Shown: one piece after another, positions 48,692 through 59,861 of the stretch
Numbering within the stretch: position 1 is the stretch's first letter
How the letters are laid out: the number at the start of each line of letters is the position of its first letter
DNA from: Tetrapyrgos nigripes
Taxonomy: Eukaryota > Basidiomycota > Agaricomycetes > Agaricales > Campanellaceae
Direction: 5' to 3'
Assembly (NCBI GenBank): GCA_013368315.1
Contig: JAACJM010000124.1
Location: forward strand, 186,001-250,000
Length of the DNA stretch: 64,000 bases
Program-made: the position numbers and the translations under genes
The notes under the pieces: generated by a model
What the model was told of the DNA's origin: nothing
Database searches by the model: none
Seen by the model: only the letters and a program-made list of their open reading frames with translations

Positions 48692-49507
48692 GCTGACCCT
48701 TCACACAGATATACAGAACCCTACCACCAACACCTTGCCTTACCACCCAACCACTCTCTCTCATACCCTGAGTTGGGGAGTAGTACTTGAGTGAGGGGGT
48801 GTATGATTTGAATTGGGCAGGGGGGAGTCAGCCTGCTTTGGGGTTGGGTGGGTGGGGAGAAGGGGGTGTGAGGGGAATAGGGGGTAGGATGGGGATGAGG
48901 ATGGGGATGGGTGAGATTAGTCAGAGTGCTAGTGAGTATAGTGGACTTTTTTTTTTTAGTTTGTTCAGGGTTCTTTTTCTTTGGGGGTTTGGACCTGTTG
49001 GAATGTTTTAATGATTATGTGTTCATTTGGCTTTTGGGTATTGGAGAGGAGACAGAGATGACAATTTCAGCTATGTTGGGATGGGTTTTCATTCTTTCAG
49101 CATTCTTTCTTCTACAGTTTTACATCCCTTTTCTTCCTTTTTTGTCTTTACCTCCTTATCTCTTGTGTGGATTGTTGGTCATGGTTTTTGTTTTTTTCAA
49201 GCCATGTTACTGACAAATTCTCTCTGCCTTCTCTCTCTCTCTCCTTTCCTCTTCCTTCCTCTCTTCTTTTCCATGCTTTTCTCCCTGGTTCCACAACAGC
49301 AACTTCTTCAAACTGTGACCTACTCAACTCTCTTCTTCCATTTGGAGTATTCTGATGGCCATCTCCATCAAACCTGACCTTGACTCTTCTATGCATGTGT
49401 CTGTGTCCATCCATGTGCTACCAACCCTACTGACCTTACCAATCTACCAATCATCTTGTCAACCAACAACTCGACTGGACTCGTCAATGCACACTGATAT
49501 TCCTTCC

Positions 49508-49805
49508 TATTGGTCCTACTGGTCCAACTATTCTGTGATTTGGGCATCACTGCTGTACCCACTGTCCTATGTCCTCTGATTTTGGTACTGGAATTACCTG
49601 CTTTGGCAATGTTGGCGTTGACTACATATGGCATGTATGTCCCTTCCTATTTGTCCTACTGGTCCTTTGATTCAGTCCAGTCCCAACTATTCTGTGATTT
49701 GGGCATCACTGCTGTACCCACTGTCCTATGTCCTCTGATTTTGGTACTGGAATTACCTACTTTGGCGATGTTGGCGTCGACTACATATGGCATGTATGTC
49801 TACAT
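49508..49805. repeat. Tandem duplication, 140-bp period, copy 3
   Basis: Counterpart of 25321-25618, with starts at 49508 and 49648. Confidence 0.8.
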
Positions 49806-50207
49806 CCCCCCTTCCTCAGGACCTCTGGTGTGGGTTTATGTCTATGTACACCTTGGTTCACTTCTCTTCGTAATATCTTCTCTTCACTTCCTGCTAGTTT
49901 CTTTTTCCCCCCTTTGTTACATTGTTCTGCTCATCTGTTTTCAATTTCCATCTTTGTCTGAACAACAACTGACAGCGTTGACATGGTGATAGTAATGTCA
50001 CTGGCTGCATTATACATTGATTATGCTACAGTTGTGTTACAGTGTCAAATTATGATTTATCAAATTAATATCTCTGAGTAACCTTGAAAAATAAGATTAC
50101 AATCACCTCCAGTTGGCAAAAGATGAGCGATGACCAACAACCAATAATCAATGTAGTGATTATGAATAGTGAGCAGTAAATCTGAAAAAGTAAAGCGTAT
50201 ATAACAT

Positions 50208-50612
50208 TGTCACTTAGCAATTGACCACCCAAGTCACACAATGAACAAGATAGATTGACAAGATACAAGAGACAAGAGAGATGTAAAGAGGTAATGAAGA
50301 CGAGAGAGGAATGAGTAGTTGACTATACTCAACACTGCACTGTACTGAGAGTGGAGTGGAGACGAAGTGAACAGACTAAAGAACTAGTTACAAGCCCCTT
50401 GGTATATATGTAAAAGAAGTGAATAGAGAATAAATGAATAAGTGAGAATGTCCATGGAGATAGGAATCGGAGGAGATAAAAGATGTATATGTCAGATCAA
50501 GTGATGGTAACCATAGATAAGGAAAATGATGATGGGAATATGAGGGAAATGAATAGTAGTCCATGGAGTTAAGAAATGAATAGGAAGGTAAATACAGCAG
50601 CGATTCGTGACA
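50208..50612 (-). repeat. 3' LTR of gypsy element
   Basis: 405 bp, left-hand LTR. On the minus strand the purine run aggaagggggtag (50613-50625) lies directly upstream. Confidence 0.93.
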
Positions 50613-50625
50613 CTACCCCCTTCCT
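50613..50625 (-). promoter_or_regulatory. Polypurine tract of gypsy element
   Basis: Plus strand ctacccccttcct, i.e. aggaagggggtag on the coding strand, adjacent to the 3' LTR. This is the expected position of the plus-strand primer. Confidence 0.8.
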
Positions 50626-51318
50626 ATGACGAGCTTACACCAGAGCTTGTACGCCAATTAACGCAATACCTTTTCCAATTGTCAAAGAGTTTTCGTGTTA
50701 ACTCTGATTCGTCTGGCCATGTTTCAGGCCCCTGCTTTGTGTCATCCCCCTATCCAGTTGGGTTGGTCACTGATCCCCAGACAGATGATCCCCAGTCTGG
50801 TTGGGTCCATCTGTCGTCGTCATCTTGTTGAACGACGTGTGCCCCCCATATACTTGCATCTCCCCATCCGATGTTCCCTCTGTGTTCTGCCTGGAGAGAC
50901 GTCCGTTGAGCTACACATCTAGCTCTATGTCCCTGTCCCAATCTGCATCGGGTTCCCCCATCTTCCCCTCCCCATGTACACTGTTTGACCCCATTATGTT
51001 CTCCTGGGTGTCCTATATGGAGTCAACACCGTTGTCCAGAGCGTTGTCCATATGTACAACGCCGTCCATTGGACATTTGCCACCACTCTGGTTGGGATGA
51101 CTCTGTGGTGGTTGCTGTCTGGCTGTTGGTTGTGAGAGTGGTGGTGGTAGTGGTGGACATTTGGTCTATGATATCAGAGGATTTAGGAAGTGGTAGGGCC
51201 GTTGTTTGGAATGTGGAGTGGGGTTGTGTTTCTGATTCCCTGTTGGAAGGTGGCTTTTTAAAGTGTTCTTTGATTGGATGGGGACCTGACCTCATTAATG
51301 TTTGACAGTAAACACTGT
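50626..51318. other. gypsy 3' untranslated region
   Basis: About 690 bp between the chromodomain stop and the polypurine tract. It includes a Thr-rich minus-strand frame (51295-51023), and plus-strand frames here are antisense. No domain recognised. Confidence 0.6.
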
Positions 51319-54300
51319 CTACTTGTGTTGGTACGCTCGTGGGTGTTCCTGATAGAATTTCTCAACCATGTCCATTACGTTTGACAGGTTGGATGTGGGA
51401 ACCCAAGAGTTCTCAGAGTCAGGGTAATCCAACCATTTGATCAGGTATTGAGTCCCCTTTCTATTCCTGGTGGGCTTCGAGTCGAGTATCTTTTCCACGT
51501 TGTATTCTTCATCTGCATCCAGTAACTCTGTGGGTGGTTCAGGGTAATTTGGTCCATGTGCGTCCATCTCAATGTATGGTGACAGTAACAATGCATGAAA
51601 GACAGGGTGTATTTGCCAGATCTTTGGTAATTTCAACTTGTAGTTGACCTGGCTGATTACTTCAATGACTTCGAATGGCCCATGACAACGGTCAGACAAC
51701 TTAGCTTTTGGTCTTGTCGTTTTTAGATTTTTTTCCATCGAGTAGTACTCTATCCCCAACTTTGTACCTTTTCCATGGTATAGAGTGGTTTCTGTGCTGA
51801 TTCTTCATGGTCTCTGCCACTGAAGATAGACTGGCTTTGAGCTCATCTCTGAGTTGGTTGAGGTTTTCGAGTCGTTCTTCGACTGTTGGTAAGTTGGATG
51901 TCAGGTTGAACACTGGAAAGAACCACGGTTGATATCCATGTAAGAGCTCAAACAGCAATTTCCCGGTCACTGAGTGAATTCTAGTGTTATGGCTGAACTC
52001 TGCATATGGTATGTAGTCCACCCAGTTTTCCTGTCGGTAATTGCAGAAGATCTGTAAGAACTGCTCTAGCTCTTGGTTTTATCGTTCCAATTCTCTGTCG
52101 GTCTGTGGGTGATAAGCTGTACTCAGGGCTGATTTTACTCCGAGTTTTTCGTGGACCGCGGCCATGACTTTGCTAGCGAACTGTGGTCCTTGGTCAGAGA
52201 TCATTTTATCCCACAGTCCATATCGCTGCCATGTGTGATCAAGCAAGAGGTTAACCGTACTGTCGCTGTCAATTGTCTCTGTGCACGGTGATATAATGAT
52301 GGTTTTTGTTGACCTGTCAACGACAACATGCACTGCATTGAATCCTTTGCATTTGGGGAGATCCGTGATGAAGTCCGTTGTGATAGTTCCAAAGGGTCGT
52401 TCTGGAATTTCGGTGGGTACCAAGGGGACTCAGGTCGGGTTATTATTGGGTTTCGTCAGTTGACATTTGGCACAGCCATTTACGTAGTCTCTGACCACCA
52501 GAATTCTCTGCTGACTAGTTCGTAGGTTTTGTATCTCCCAGGGTGTCCCGCTGCCAGAGTGTCATGGTGTAACTTTACGATGTCTCGTCAGAGATCGTTG
52601 TCAGCTGGGACATAGATTTTGCCGCAGATAAATATAATCCCGTCCTCATAGTTCCATTCCTGTAGATTTTTTACCAGAGACTGTGGTCCATTCCGTAGGA
52701 TGACGTTGAGGGCACTCACCACTTCAAAGTCCCTTTTGGGGGACTCTTTGATTCTTCGCCGTAGTTCTGCGTCTCCTATGGCAGTTACAGTCCCCTGTCT
52801 AGTTGCTCCGATACGGAAGAACTTAGGATCAAGTAGGACCCTGTTTGCATCGTTGTTTTCTATCCCAATTTGGTGGTCTGGTTGTCTGGACAATGGATCA
52901 GCTTTGTTAAGGCTTCCTGGTTTATGGAGCAGGGAGAACTCAAATCATGTGAGAAACAATGCCCATTGTGCTTGTCGTCAGCTAAGTTTCTGAGTGGTCT
53001 GGAAATATGTCAGGTTATGATGATCGGTCAAGATTTCAATGGAGTGTGGGGCCCCTTCGAGGTAATGTCACCATGCTGATAATGCTTGTATAATCGCAAG
53101 CAATTCCTTGTCGTGGATGTCATAGTTTCGTTCCGTCTCAGAGAGTGATTTAGAGATGTAGGCCACTGGATGCCATCGACTGTCGTCTCCAGTTTGCATG
53201 AGTATTCCTCCTGTTGCATACTCCAATGCGTCAACTTCTACTCGATATGGTTTGGTATGATCGGGCATCAATAAGACCAGTTTAGTCGTGAAGGCCACTT
53301 TGAGAGATTGGAAGGAATTCTCTGTTTCTGTTCCCCAATTCCACTGGTTATCCTTCTTTGTTAGGTTGAACAGTGGATGTGCGATTTTCGAGAAGTCTTT
53401 GATGAATTGTCTATAGAAGTTTCCAAATCCCAGGAATGCTTGTACTTCCCTCACTGTCTTTGGTGTTGGCCATTCGATTACTCCTGCTACCTTCGCAGGG
53501 TCCATTGCTAAGGTGTCATGGGAAATGATAAGACGCAAGAAGTCGACCTTATCCGTTTCAAATGTGCACTTCTCCAGTTTTGCATATAAGTCGTTGTCTC
53601 GTAAGCATTGTAACACCCTTTGTACGAGTTTACAGTGTTCTGACAAATTGTGGGTGAAAATGAGAATGTCATCCATATAAATAACGACCTTCCCTTGATC
53701 GATCAGATCCTTAAAGATGGTATTCATCATTGCTTGGAAGGTGGCAGGTGAATTCATTAGTCCAAAGAACATGACTGTTGGTTTGAAGAGTCCTCAGTTG
53801 GTTTTGAAAGCGGCTTTCCATTTGTCCCCTTCTTTGATGCAGATGTTATTGTATCCCCATCATAGATCGATTTTGGTAAATACATGGGCGTCCTTGAGTT
53901 TGTCGATAAGCTCTGGAATAAGCGGTAGGGGATACGTGTTTTTTACAGTACCCTTGTTGAGTTCTCGGTAATCCTGTACGGGTCGTAGTTTTCCATCTTT
54001 CTTTTTGACGAAGAAGAAGGGACTCGCCATGGGTGACTTCGATGGTTTAATGTACCCTTTTTTAAGATTCTCGTCCAGGAAGGAGTCTAACTCAGTTTGT
54101 TCGTTTGGTGATAGAGGGTATGTTTTACATGTTTGTGGTTGGAAATCCTCTCGTAGTTTGATTGCGTGGTCCCAACTGCTTCATTGGGGTAAGCGTTCTG
54201 AAGTTTCTTTGTCAAACACTGACAAGTAATTGTGGTATTGTTTGGGGATTCATTCTTCTAGTGGTGTTGGTTGATCTGTTGTCGTTTGATTCTCAGCGAT

Positions 54301-54458
54301 TTGCTGTGCTTTTGTAAAAGCTGCTCAGATACTCAGCTTAATTTCTGATTGTTCTTCGTCTTGGTCTTTGGGGGTGTCAATATATTCCATGGCGAGTTGA
54401 CTCCATTGATCTGGAATGTTCCATTGTCCAGTTTTATCTTCTGAAGGTAATAGTGCTC
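51319..54458 (-). pseudogene. gypsy pol remnant with chromodomain
   Basis: RT: DL then WGYNNI near 53862, FGLMNSPATFQ near 53770, catalytic YMDD near 53680. RNase H follows to about 53000. Integrase: HH...C2 zinc region with GCAKC, then DFITDLPKC near 52400, SDQGPQF near 52200 and HPQTDRELER near 52100. The last frame (51759-51319) ends in a chromodomain (YNVEKILDSK... then YLIKWLDYP and SWVP), which in known chromoviruses directs integration to modified chromatin. TGA codons on the minus strand at 54325, 54181, 53860, 53794, 53068, 52978, 52945, 52588 and 52430 sit at arginine-type positions; a TAA is at 52079. Confidence 0.92.
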
Positions 54459-56631
54459 CTAATTTGATCTGTCCCGTGCAATTATGCCAGGGTTGTGGTC
54501 TTCAACGTTGTCCACTGGTTTATAGGGTCCAGTGGGTTCTTTGTATAACACTTGGTATTCTCGATGATACATTCTGGGGTCAACTACTTCAGGTTGTCTT
54601 GGTTTCGTGGGATGATTATTTGACTTAGCTCTGATTTTAACTGGTGGTTTCTCTAGTACGCAGGTATTGTTGCAGCGTGTCAGACTAACTTCTGAGGTTA
54701 CCCAGTCGATTTCTGGGTTGTGGTGTTCTAGCAAATTGGTTCCTAGAATGATGTCATGTTTGCCGATGTCCGTAATATAAAATTCAGTAGTTTCTTCGTG
54801 ATACGATTTTCGATCTGGTGTATAGATCTGTAACTTTTGGATGGTGTAGTGTGTCACCCATCCCATGACGTTTTCGGATCCATCAACATTTTGTACTGGG
54901 AAGGGTTTTTCTATGGGGATTCGATTTAGGTCATGTTTTTGAGTGAAGGTGTTGTTGATAATAACTCCTTCTGCTCCGCTGTCCAGTAGAGCGATCGCGT
55001 CGATTTTTCGTCCAGTTATTTTACTGATTAATTCCGTTTCCAATTCTATCAAGGGAATCTGTTGGTTTTGAGTGATTGCCGTGATTCTTAGCTTAGATGG
55101 GAACTGTGGCTTACGAAAGGGTATAAGGCTCGTGTATTGCCTATTTTTTACTGGTATGTATGTCCATATACCCCCTCCTGACGACATGACAGGGGAGGTG
55201 TTCAAAAATCCGATTGTGTTACGAGGTCTTTCAAGTATCCTGCTGCTTTCTCCTTTTCTTCCCCGGATAGCACCCTGACTTTGGCAGTGAATTCTTCCAC
55301 GATCTCCTTCATTGTGGTTTTTGTCCTGGAGGACAAAGGTTCCTGATTGCAGGTTCCAGGTCGTATTGTCGGAGTTGGTCGTGGTGGACCTGGGAAACGT
55401 AGGACAGTTAAATGTAGTATGTCCTAGTCCACGACAGCTGAAGCATTGCCCTTCTTTTTTCATCTTTTCTCTTTCCTTGTTCGTCAGTTTAGGCGGATAC
55501 TTAATTTTTGGGGGTGCACCTGGGTTATTGTTTTGGAAGGCATTTCGACTACCTCCCGCATTCTGCGATCCTTTGGTTTGCCGCTCTCCTTCCCCTCGTT
55601 GTTTGCTCCACAGAGCCTTCTCAGTTTGCCTTTCTACCCAAATCATATGTTGTCTGATCATGGCCTTCTGTAGTGTTTCAAGGTTCTGGGGTTGGGATGG
55701 TAGGTAGGAAATTCGGTCTACCAATCCTTTCGGGAGTCCTTTTCGATAGTACTTCATTAGACCTTTGTTGTTATAGCCGGTATCTTTACCATATAACTCG
55801 AATTCAGAATTGTACTTATCTATATCTGCCAATGCTCCTTCCATTCTTATGACCTCTATCTTTGCTTGTGCTTGTGTTTTTCGGGACGTTGGCTTGAAGT
55901 CATGCAGAAATTGTTGTTTTACTTCTCACAGCATCCACGTCTTCTTCTTCTTTGACCCTAGTGACAAGTCTTCATGGGTGCTCCAATATTCCTTGTCACT
56001 ATCACTGAAATCATCATCTTCTTCATAGATTTTCGCCATCATGCTGTGAGCCCATTGCCCTGCTTTCTCTCCCGTGAAGAGTGTGAGAATTTAGTGATAT
56101 CTTCTCCTTTTCCGTGGGGTATACTCCTTCGTTAAGTCGGAGGTAGTTATTGAACTCAGCTAACCAATCCTTCACCAAGTTTTGTTCTCCTGTAAATTTT
56201 TCTGGTTTCGCTCCTCTTTCTTTCGTGGTTTTGTTTGGGAGCTGATCATCGTCAGAGAGGGTATCAGCGGGAGGTCTGTTCGTTCCTCCTGCAGTGGCAG
56301 TGGCTGAAGCAGGGTTGTTGTGTTCAGACATTTCAAGGTTAGAAAGGATGTTCTGAAGATCGATTATCTGTTGGGGGGGGGGGACAGATATGGGTTCTTG
56401 GATTGCAATGGGGGTGCTATCAGATGGAGATCTTCTAAGGGGAGTTCGTGGTTCGATAGGGGAAAGTGGAAGTTCTGGTTCGGGAGTCGGTTCGTTTATT
56501 GGGGGTTGAACCTCTGCAGTGGGTTCTGGTGCGACGTGCTGCCCAGATGATTGTATGGGTTCTAGACTGTATCCTAGTTCTGTTTGAGTGAGAGTCAGTT
56601 TGGGCACGGATTGTTTAGACAGCTGTCCCAC
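54459..56631 (-). pseudogene. gypsy gag-protease remnant
   Basis: Gag opens at 56631 with a Pro/Glu-rich region. It shifts frame near 56090 and continues through a retrotransposon gag domain (GEKAGQWAHSMM). A TGA at 55926-55928 interrupts it. A zinc knuckle CFSCRGLGHTTFNC lies near 55430-55390. The protease core ALLDSGAEGVIINN lies near 54990-54950 in the same frame. The frame ends at 54459, where pol must continue in another frame (QIKLGALLPSED), either by a mutation or at a frameshift site. Confidence 0.88.
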
Positions 56632-56777
56632 TGGTTGTTAACTGAAACGTGATAGTCTTTTTGTCGTTGGGAATGGTATGTGTGGGGTCAACGGATACAA
56701 GTGATGGTGAGAGGTGAGGAGGTACAGCTGGGGATTTGGGATGCAGTTGTTCTAGGGTTTCCGCTTCTGGACATGCA

Positions 56778-57017
56778 CTAATTGGTGTCTTCTGGTCCAG
56801 TGAACAGGTAATCCCACTGATTTTCAGAGACGTCTTCCCAAGAGTTGTCCAGTCGATTGTAGTAGTTTATTCTAGGGATTTGAGTTTGGAGGTATTCTTT
56901 GTGTTCCTCAAGGCAGTATTCCAAGATGTCACAGTCCTCGCAGTCGTCGTGACTGAACCAACTGGAGATGATAGCGTTTCCAAGTTGGACAAAATAACAA
57001 GTGTCTACGACTGCCAC
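56778..57017 (-). CDS. Small acidic ORF in the gypsy leader
   Basis: 79 codons (MAVVDTCYFVQLGNAI...) between the 5' LTR and gag, rich in Asp, Glu, Cys and Trp. It is on the element's coding strand. It may be an exon or fragment of an upstream gag-like gene of this element, or incidental. No domain recognised. Confidence 0.3.
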   Translation of the reverse strand: MAVVDTCYFVQLGNAIISSWFSHDDCEDCDILEYCLEEHKEYLQTQIPRINYYNRLDNSWEDVSENQWDYLFTGPEDTN

Positions 57018-57574
57018 GTATCGTGGAATTGTGTTTTCAGAGGATATCTTTATTCGGAGGTATTCAAGGATGGTTACTTCACCTTGGTCCCACGTCCTCT
57101 TATTTAGTTTAATCCAGTGGTTGTTGAATGCAGCGGCGTGCTTTTGTACTGCGTTTTCGACTTGTTGTGAATAATCTTCAAAGCTGTCTGAATCTTCAAT
57201 CTTGTGGCAATATTCTGGTGGGGGTCAGATTTGTAGGTTGTTAAGGAATGGTTTGAAGTTGAGAGCCAGTGTGTATAATGTATGATTAGGATTTTAATTA
57301 CAGAGTCGGTCGACCACCCTACTCAAATCGGCGAGTCTGGTTTTATGTCTCGAAACTGTGTAGACGGAAGATGACCTTGTGCAACAACTCCTTGAGATTG
57401 TTCACGCCTGCCAACCTGTGAGGCTCCTCACACAGGGTAGTGTTGATGGGCTTGGGGGCACCGTAGGGGAAAGATGGGAATGGGAGGGTCTAGTAGGACA
57501 GAGACGTTGCAGTGGGTTGTGAGGTCTGTTTTGTGAGGTGGGTGTAAGAGAGTCTGTTCAAGTGTCAAGAACGT

Positions 57575-57979
57575 TGTCACTTAGCAATTGACCACCCAAG
57601 TCACACGATGAACAAGATAGATTGACAAGATACAAGAGATGAGAGAGATGTAAAGAGGTAATGAAGACGAGAGAGGAATGAGTAGCTGACTATACTCAAC
57701 ACTGCACTGTACTGAGAGCAGAGTGGAGATGAAGTGAACAGACTAAAGAACTAGTTACAAGCCCCTTGGTATATATGTAACAGAAGTGAATAGAGAATAA
57801 ATGAATAAGTGAGAATGTCCATGGAGATAGGAATCAGAGGAGATAAAAGATGTATATGTCAGATCAAGTGATGGTAACTGTAGATAAGGAAAATGATGAT
57901 GGGAATATGAGCGAAATGAATAGTAGTCCATGGAGTTAAGAAATGAATAGGAAGGTAAATACAGCAGCGATTCGTGACA
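57575..57979 (-). repeat. 5' LTR of gypsy element
   Basis: 405 bp; right-hand LTR, hence 5' for the minus-strand element. Starts and ends with the inverted hexamers TGTCAC/GTGACA. Confidence 0.93.
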
Positions 57980-58311
57980 CAAGGTATATACCATATAACG
58001 TTTACTATACATCTGAAAGAAAGGTTATAGGAGAGTTGATCATCCAAGCGAGGATGAAAGGGGAATCAGCTGAGAAGTGGCCAGCAGACACGCCGAAAAG
58101 GGACAAATTTCTGCTCGATGGATATGTGACCAGATATGTACACGAAAATGAGATATATTTGGAACTTAGATTTAAGTACAAAAAGATGATGTATCTGCAA
58201 GCTAGATCTCTGAACAGAAAGTTGCTATATAGGGATGCATTGTAGTATATTTGATTGGTGTGCAGACATATTGCATATCAAAGCTATTGAAAGAAGTACA
58301 AAAAAGACCTC

Positions 58312-58498
58312 GAATTGAGAATCCAGACATAGTAACGGATATGCATCCGAAAAGACAATAAATCTGGCTTCTAGATATGAGTACCAATAGTTCATCGCAT
58401 ATCCACTCAATGGACATATGAACTATTGGTACCCATATCTAGAAGCCAGATTTATTGTCTTTTCAGATGCATATCCATAACTATGTCTGGATTCTCGA
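58312..58498. repeat. Long foldback palindrome, copy 3
   Basis: Counterpart of 4694-4878 in copy 3, a few hundred bases to the right of the gypsy LTR that ends at 57979. Both arms are retained. Confidence 0.82.
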
Positions 58499-59246
58499 TT
58501 ATTTGTCCCTTTTCGGCCTGAGAGAAGTAAGCTAGAGAGAACAGTAATGTGGTTGATACATGTGTACCAAAAGGGGAAAAATCGGTGATTAGGAGAGCTC
58601 AGCGTAGACACAGTAGATAGGAGCTCACAAATACACAGTTAATTTTGTTAAGGCTCAGGCTTGTAAGAGCGATTTTGCAGCAGGGAAGAAAGAGATGCAT
58701 TAGAGATACAGAGTCTATCTACTTATACTCCTCCACACAACCCCAATGAAGAAGATACATGAAAAAAACAATATCAGGAAAAATGTCAGCAGAAAGGAAC
58801 AGTAATGCAACGTGTTGAAGTTGAGATGAGAAGGAATCAGATAGGCATTTATGGGTACAATTGAATAGAAAGGAAGGTGGATTGGTGGATGGTTGAACGG
58901 ATGATAAAAGCGAAAATGGCCGTTTGATTACGAGGCCAAATGAAATGAGGCTGAGTTCTTTACACTCGGTTTCCCTGTGTGGTGGTGCATATTCATCCTG
59001 TCTCTTCCCATGCTGTTGTTTCTGGTTTCCTCCCTGTATTTATTAACATGACCAAACAATGACGTTATCTCAATATCTTTGCGACCGGTAACTAAAGTTT
59101 CTCTCACTTCGTTCTCTTTTTTCTTTGTCTTGTCCTTTTGTATCGCTTTCCTTTCTCTTTTGATATTTTTCATTTTTCATTATTCTCTGTCTCTTGATCT
59201 CTCATCTTCTTATTCATCACTTGCTTTGCTTTTCCCCCCTCTCTTC

Positions 59247-59390
59247 TAGGGCTGGGTGCTGTACCGTACACTGACAGTGTACGGGTACCGTATATACGGT
59301 GCTGTACCCATACCGTGTCGGACTCTCAAAGACATTGGTACAGGACGGTATACGGGACAGTCTGACCCATCTCTACCCGTACTGAATACG
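59247..59390. repeat. GTAC-rich hairpin, copy 3
   Basis: Counterpart of 5627-5760, with the nested ccgtatatacgg palindrome kept and a small extra repeat (acggtatacgggacagtc) near 59345. Copy 3 ends about 75 bp downstream. Confidence 0.55.
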
Positions 59391-59464
59391 GTTAGTACGG
59401 CTGTCATACAGGTACAGTAATCTCCCTCTTAATGCATACCCCCCTTAATGCATACTCCCTCCTA

Positions 59465-59861
59465 CATCAGGAAAAAATGAGGTTTCTATAGAGTGCTCTA
59501 TGCTCTCTGTAACAATGATAGGACAGTAGGAACGTCCCCATTTATTGAGTGCTCCGTAGACACTGTAGCAGTACTCAATTAGCTCTGTAGTCTCCATAAT
59601 CAATTACTTATATCTCCGTATCCCCAGTAATCATGCATATGTCTTCCATAGCCTATGGTGACCCTGAAGAATACAGTGACAATAGACACTATTGACACGT
59701 ACATAGTTGTTAAAGCGTCGCTATTTTCTCTACTCTGAATTCCCATAAAATGTGTTCACTAAAATGTTAAAACGAATGACATTAAAAAGACTACATAGTG
59801 TATCAAGTTTGTATTGTAAAAAATTTCCCTTGTATGGCACAGGTCCACTGCCTCCCTAAAT
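59465..59861. other. Left edge of the Plavaka-bearing segment
   Basis: Unrelated to the duplicated unit. It begins CATCAGGAAAAAATGAGG immediately after the copy-3 break and contains two similar boxes (gagtgctctatgctctctgt and gagtgctccgtagacactgt) that could be subterminal repeats. No gene seen. Confidence 0.55.

Larger units (their letters stand above)
50208..57979 (-). mobile_element. Ty3/gypsy chromodomain retrotransposon (chromovirus), inactive
   Basis: 7.77-kb element transcribed on the minus strand, inserted in copy 3 at the site equivalent to about 4355-4360. Order: gag, protease, RT, RNase H, integrase, chromodomain. Both LTRs are 405 bp with TGTCAC...GTGACA ends and differ at about a dozen positions. 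No clean 5-bp target duplication: left flank ataacat, right flank caaggtata, whereas copy 1 reads gcatatacaaggtata. The left flank has changed or a small deletion accompanied insertion. Coding regions hold at least ten TGA codons and some frameshifts. Confidence 0.95.
47091..59464. repeat. Segmental tandem duplication, copy 3 (truncated)
   Basis: Third copy, matching copy 1 from position 1 to about 5831. It is interrupted by a 7.77-kb gypsy element (50208-57979) and lacks two blocks relative to copy 1: about 1074-2093, joined near 48152, and about 2189-2688, joined near 48257. Homology stops after ctccctccta at 59464, where unrelated DNA with a Plavaka transposase begins. Whether the rest of the unit resumes beyond the window cannot be seen. 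Confidence 0.93.

Noticed and set aside
50607..51305. Plus-strand ORFs at 50607-51305
   Set aside because: They lie antisense within the 3' untranslated part of the gypsy element and show no domain.
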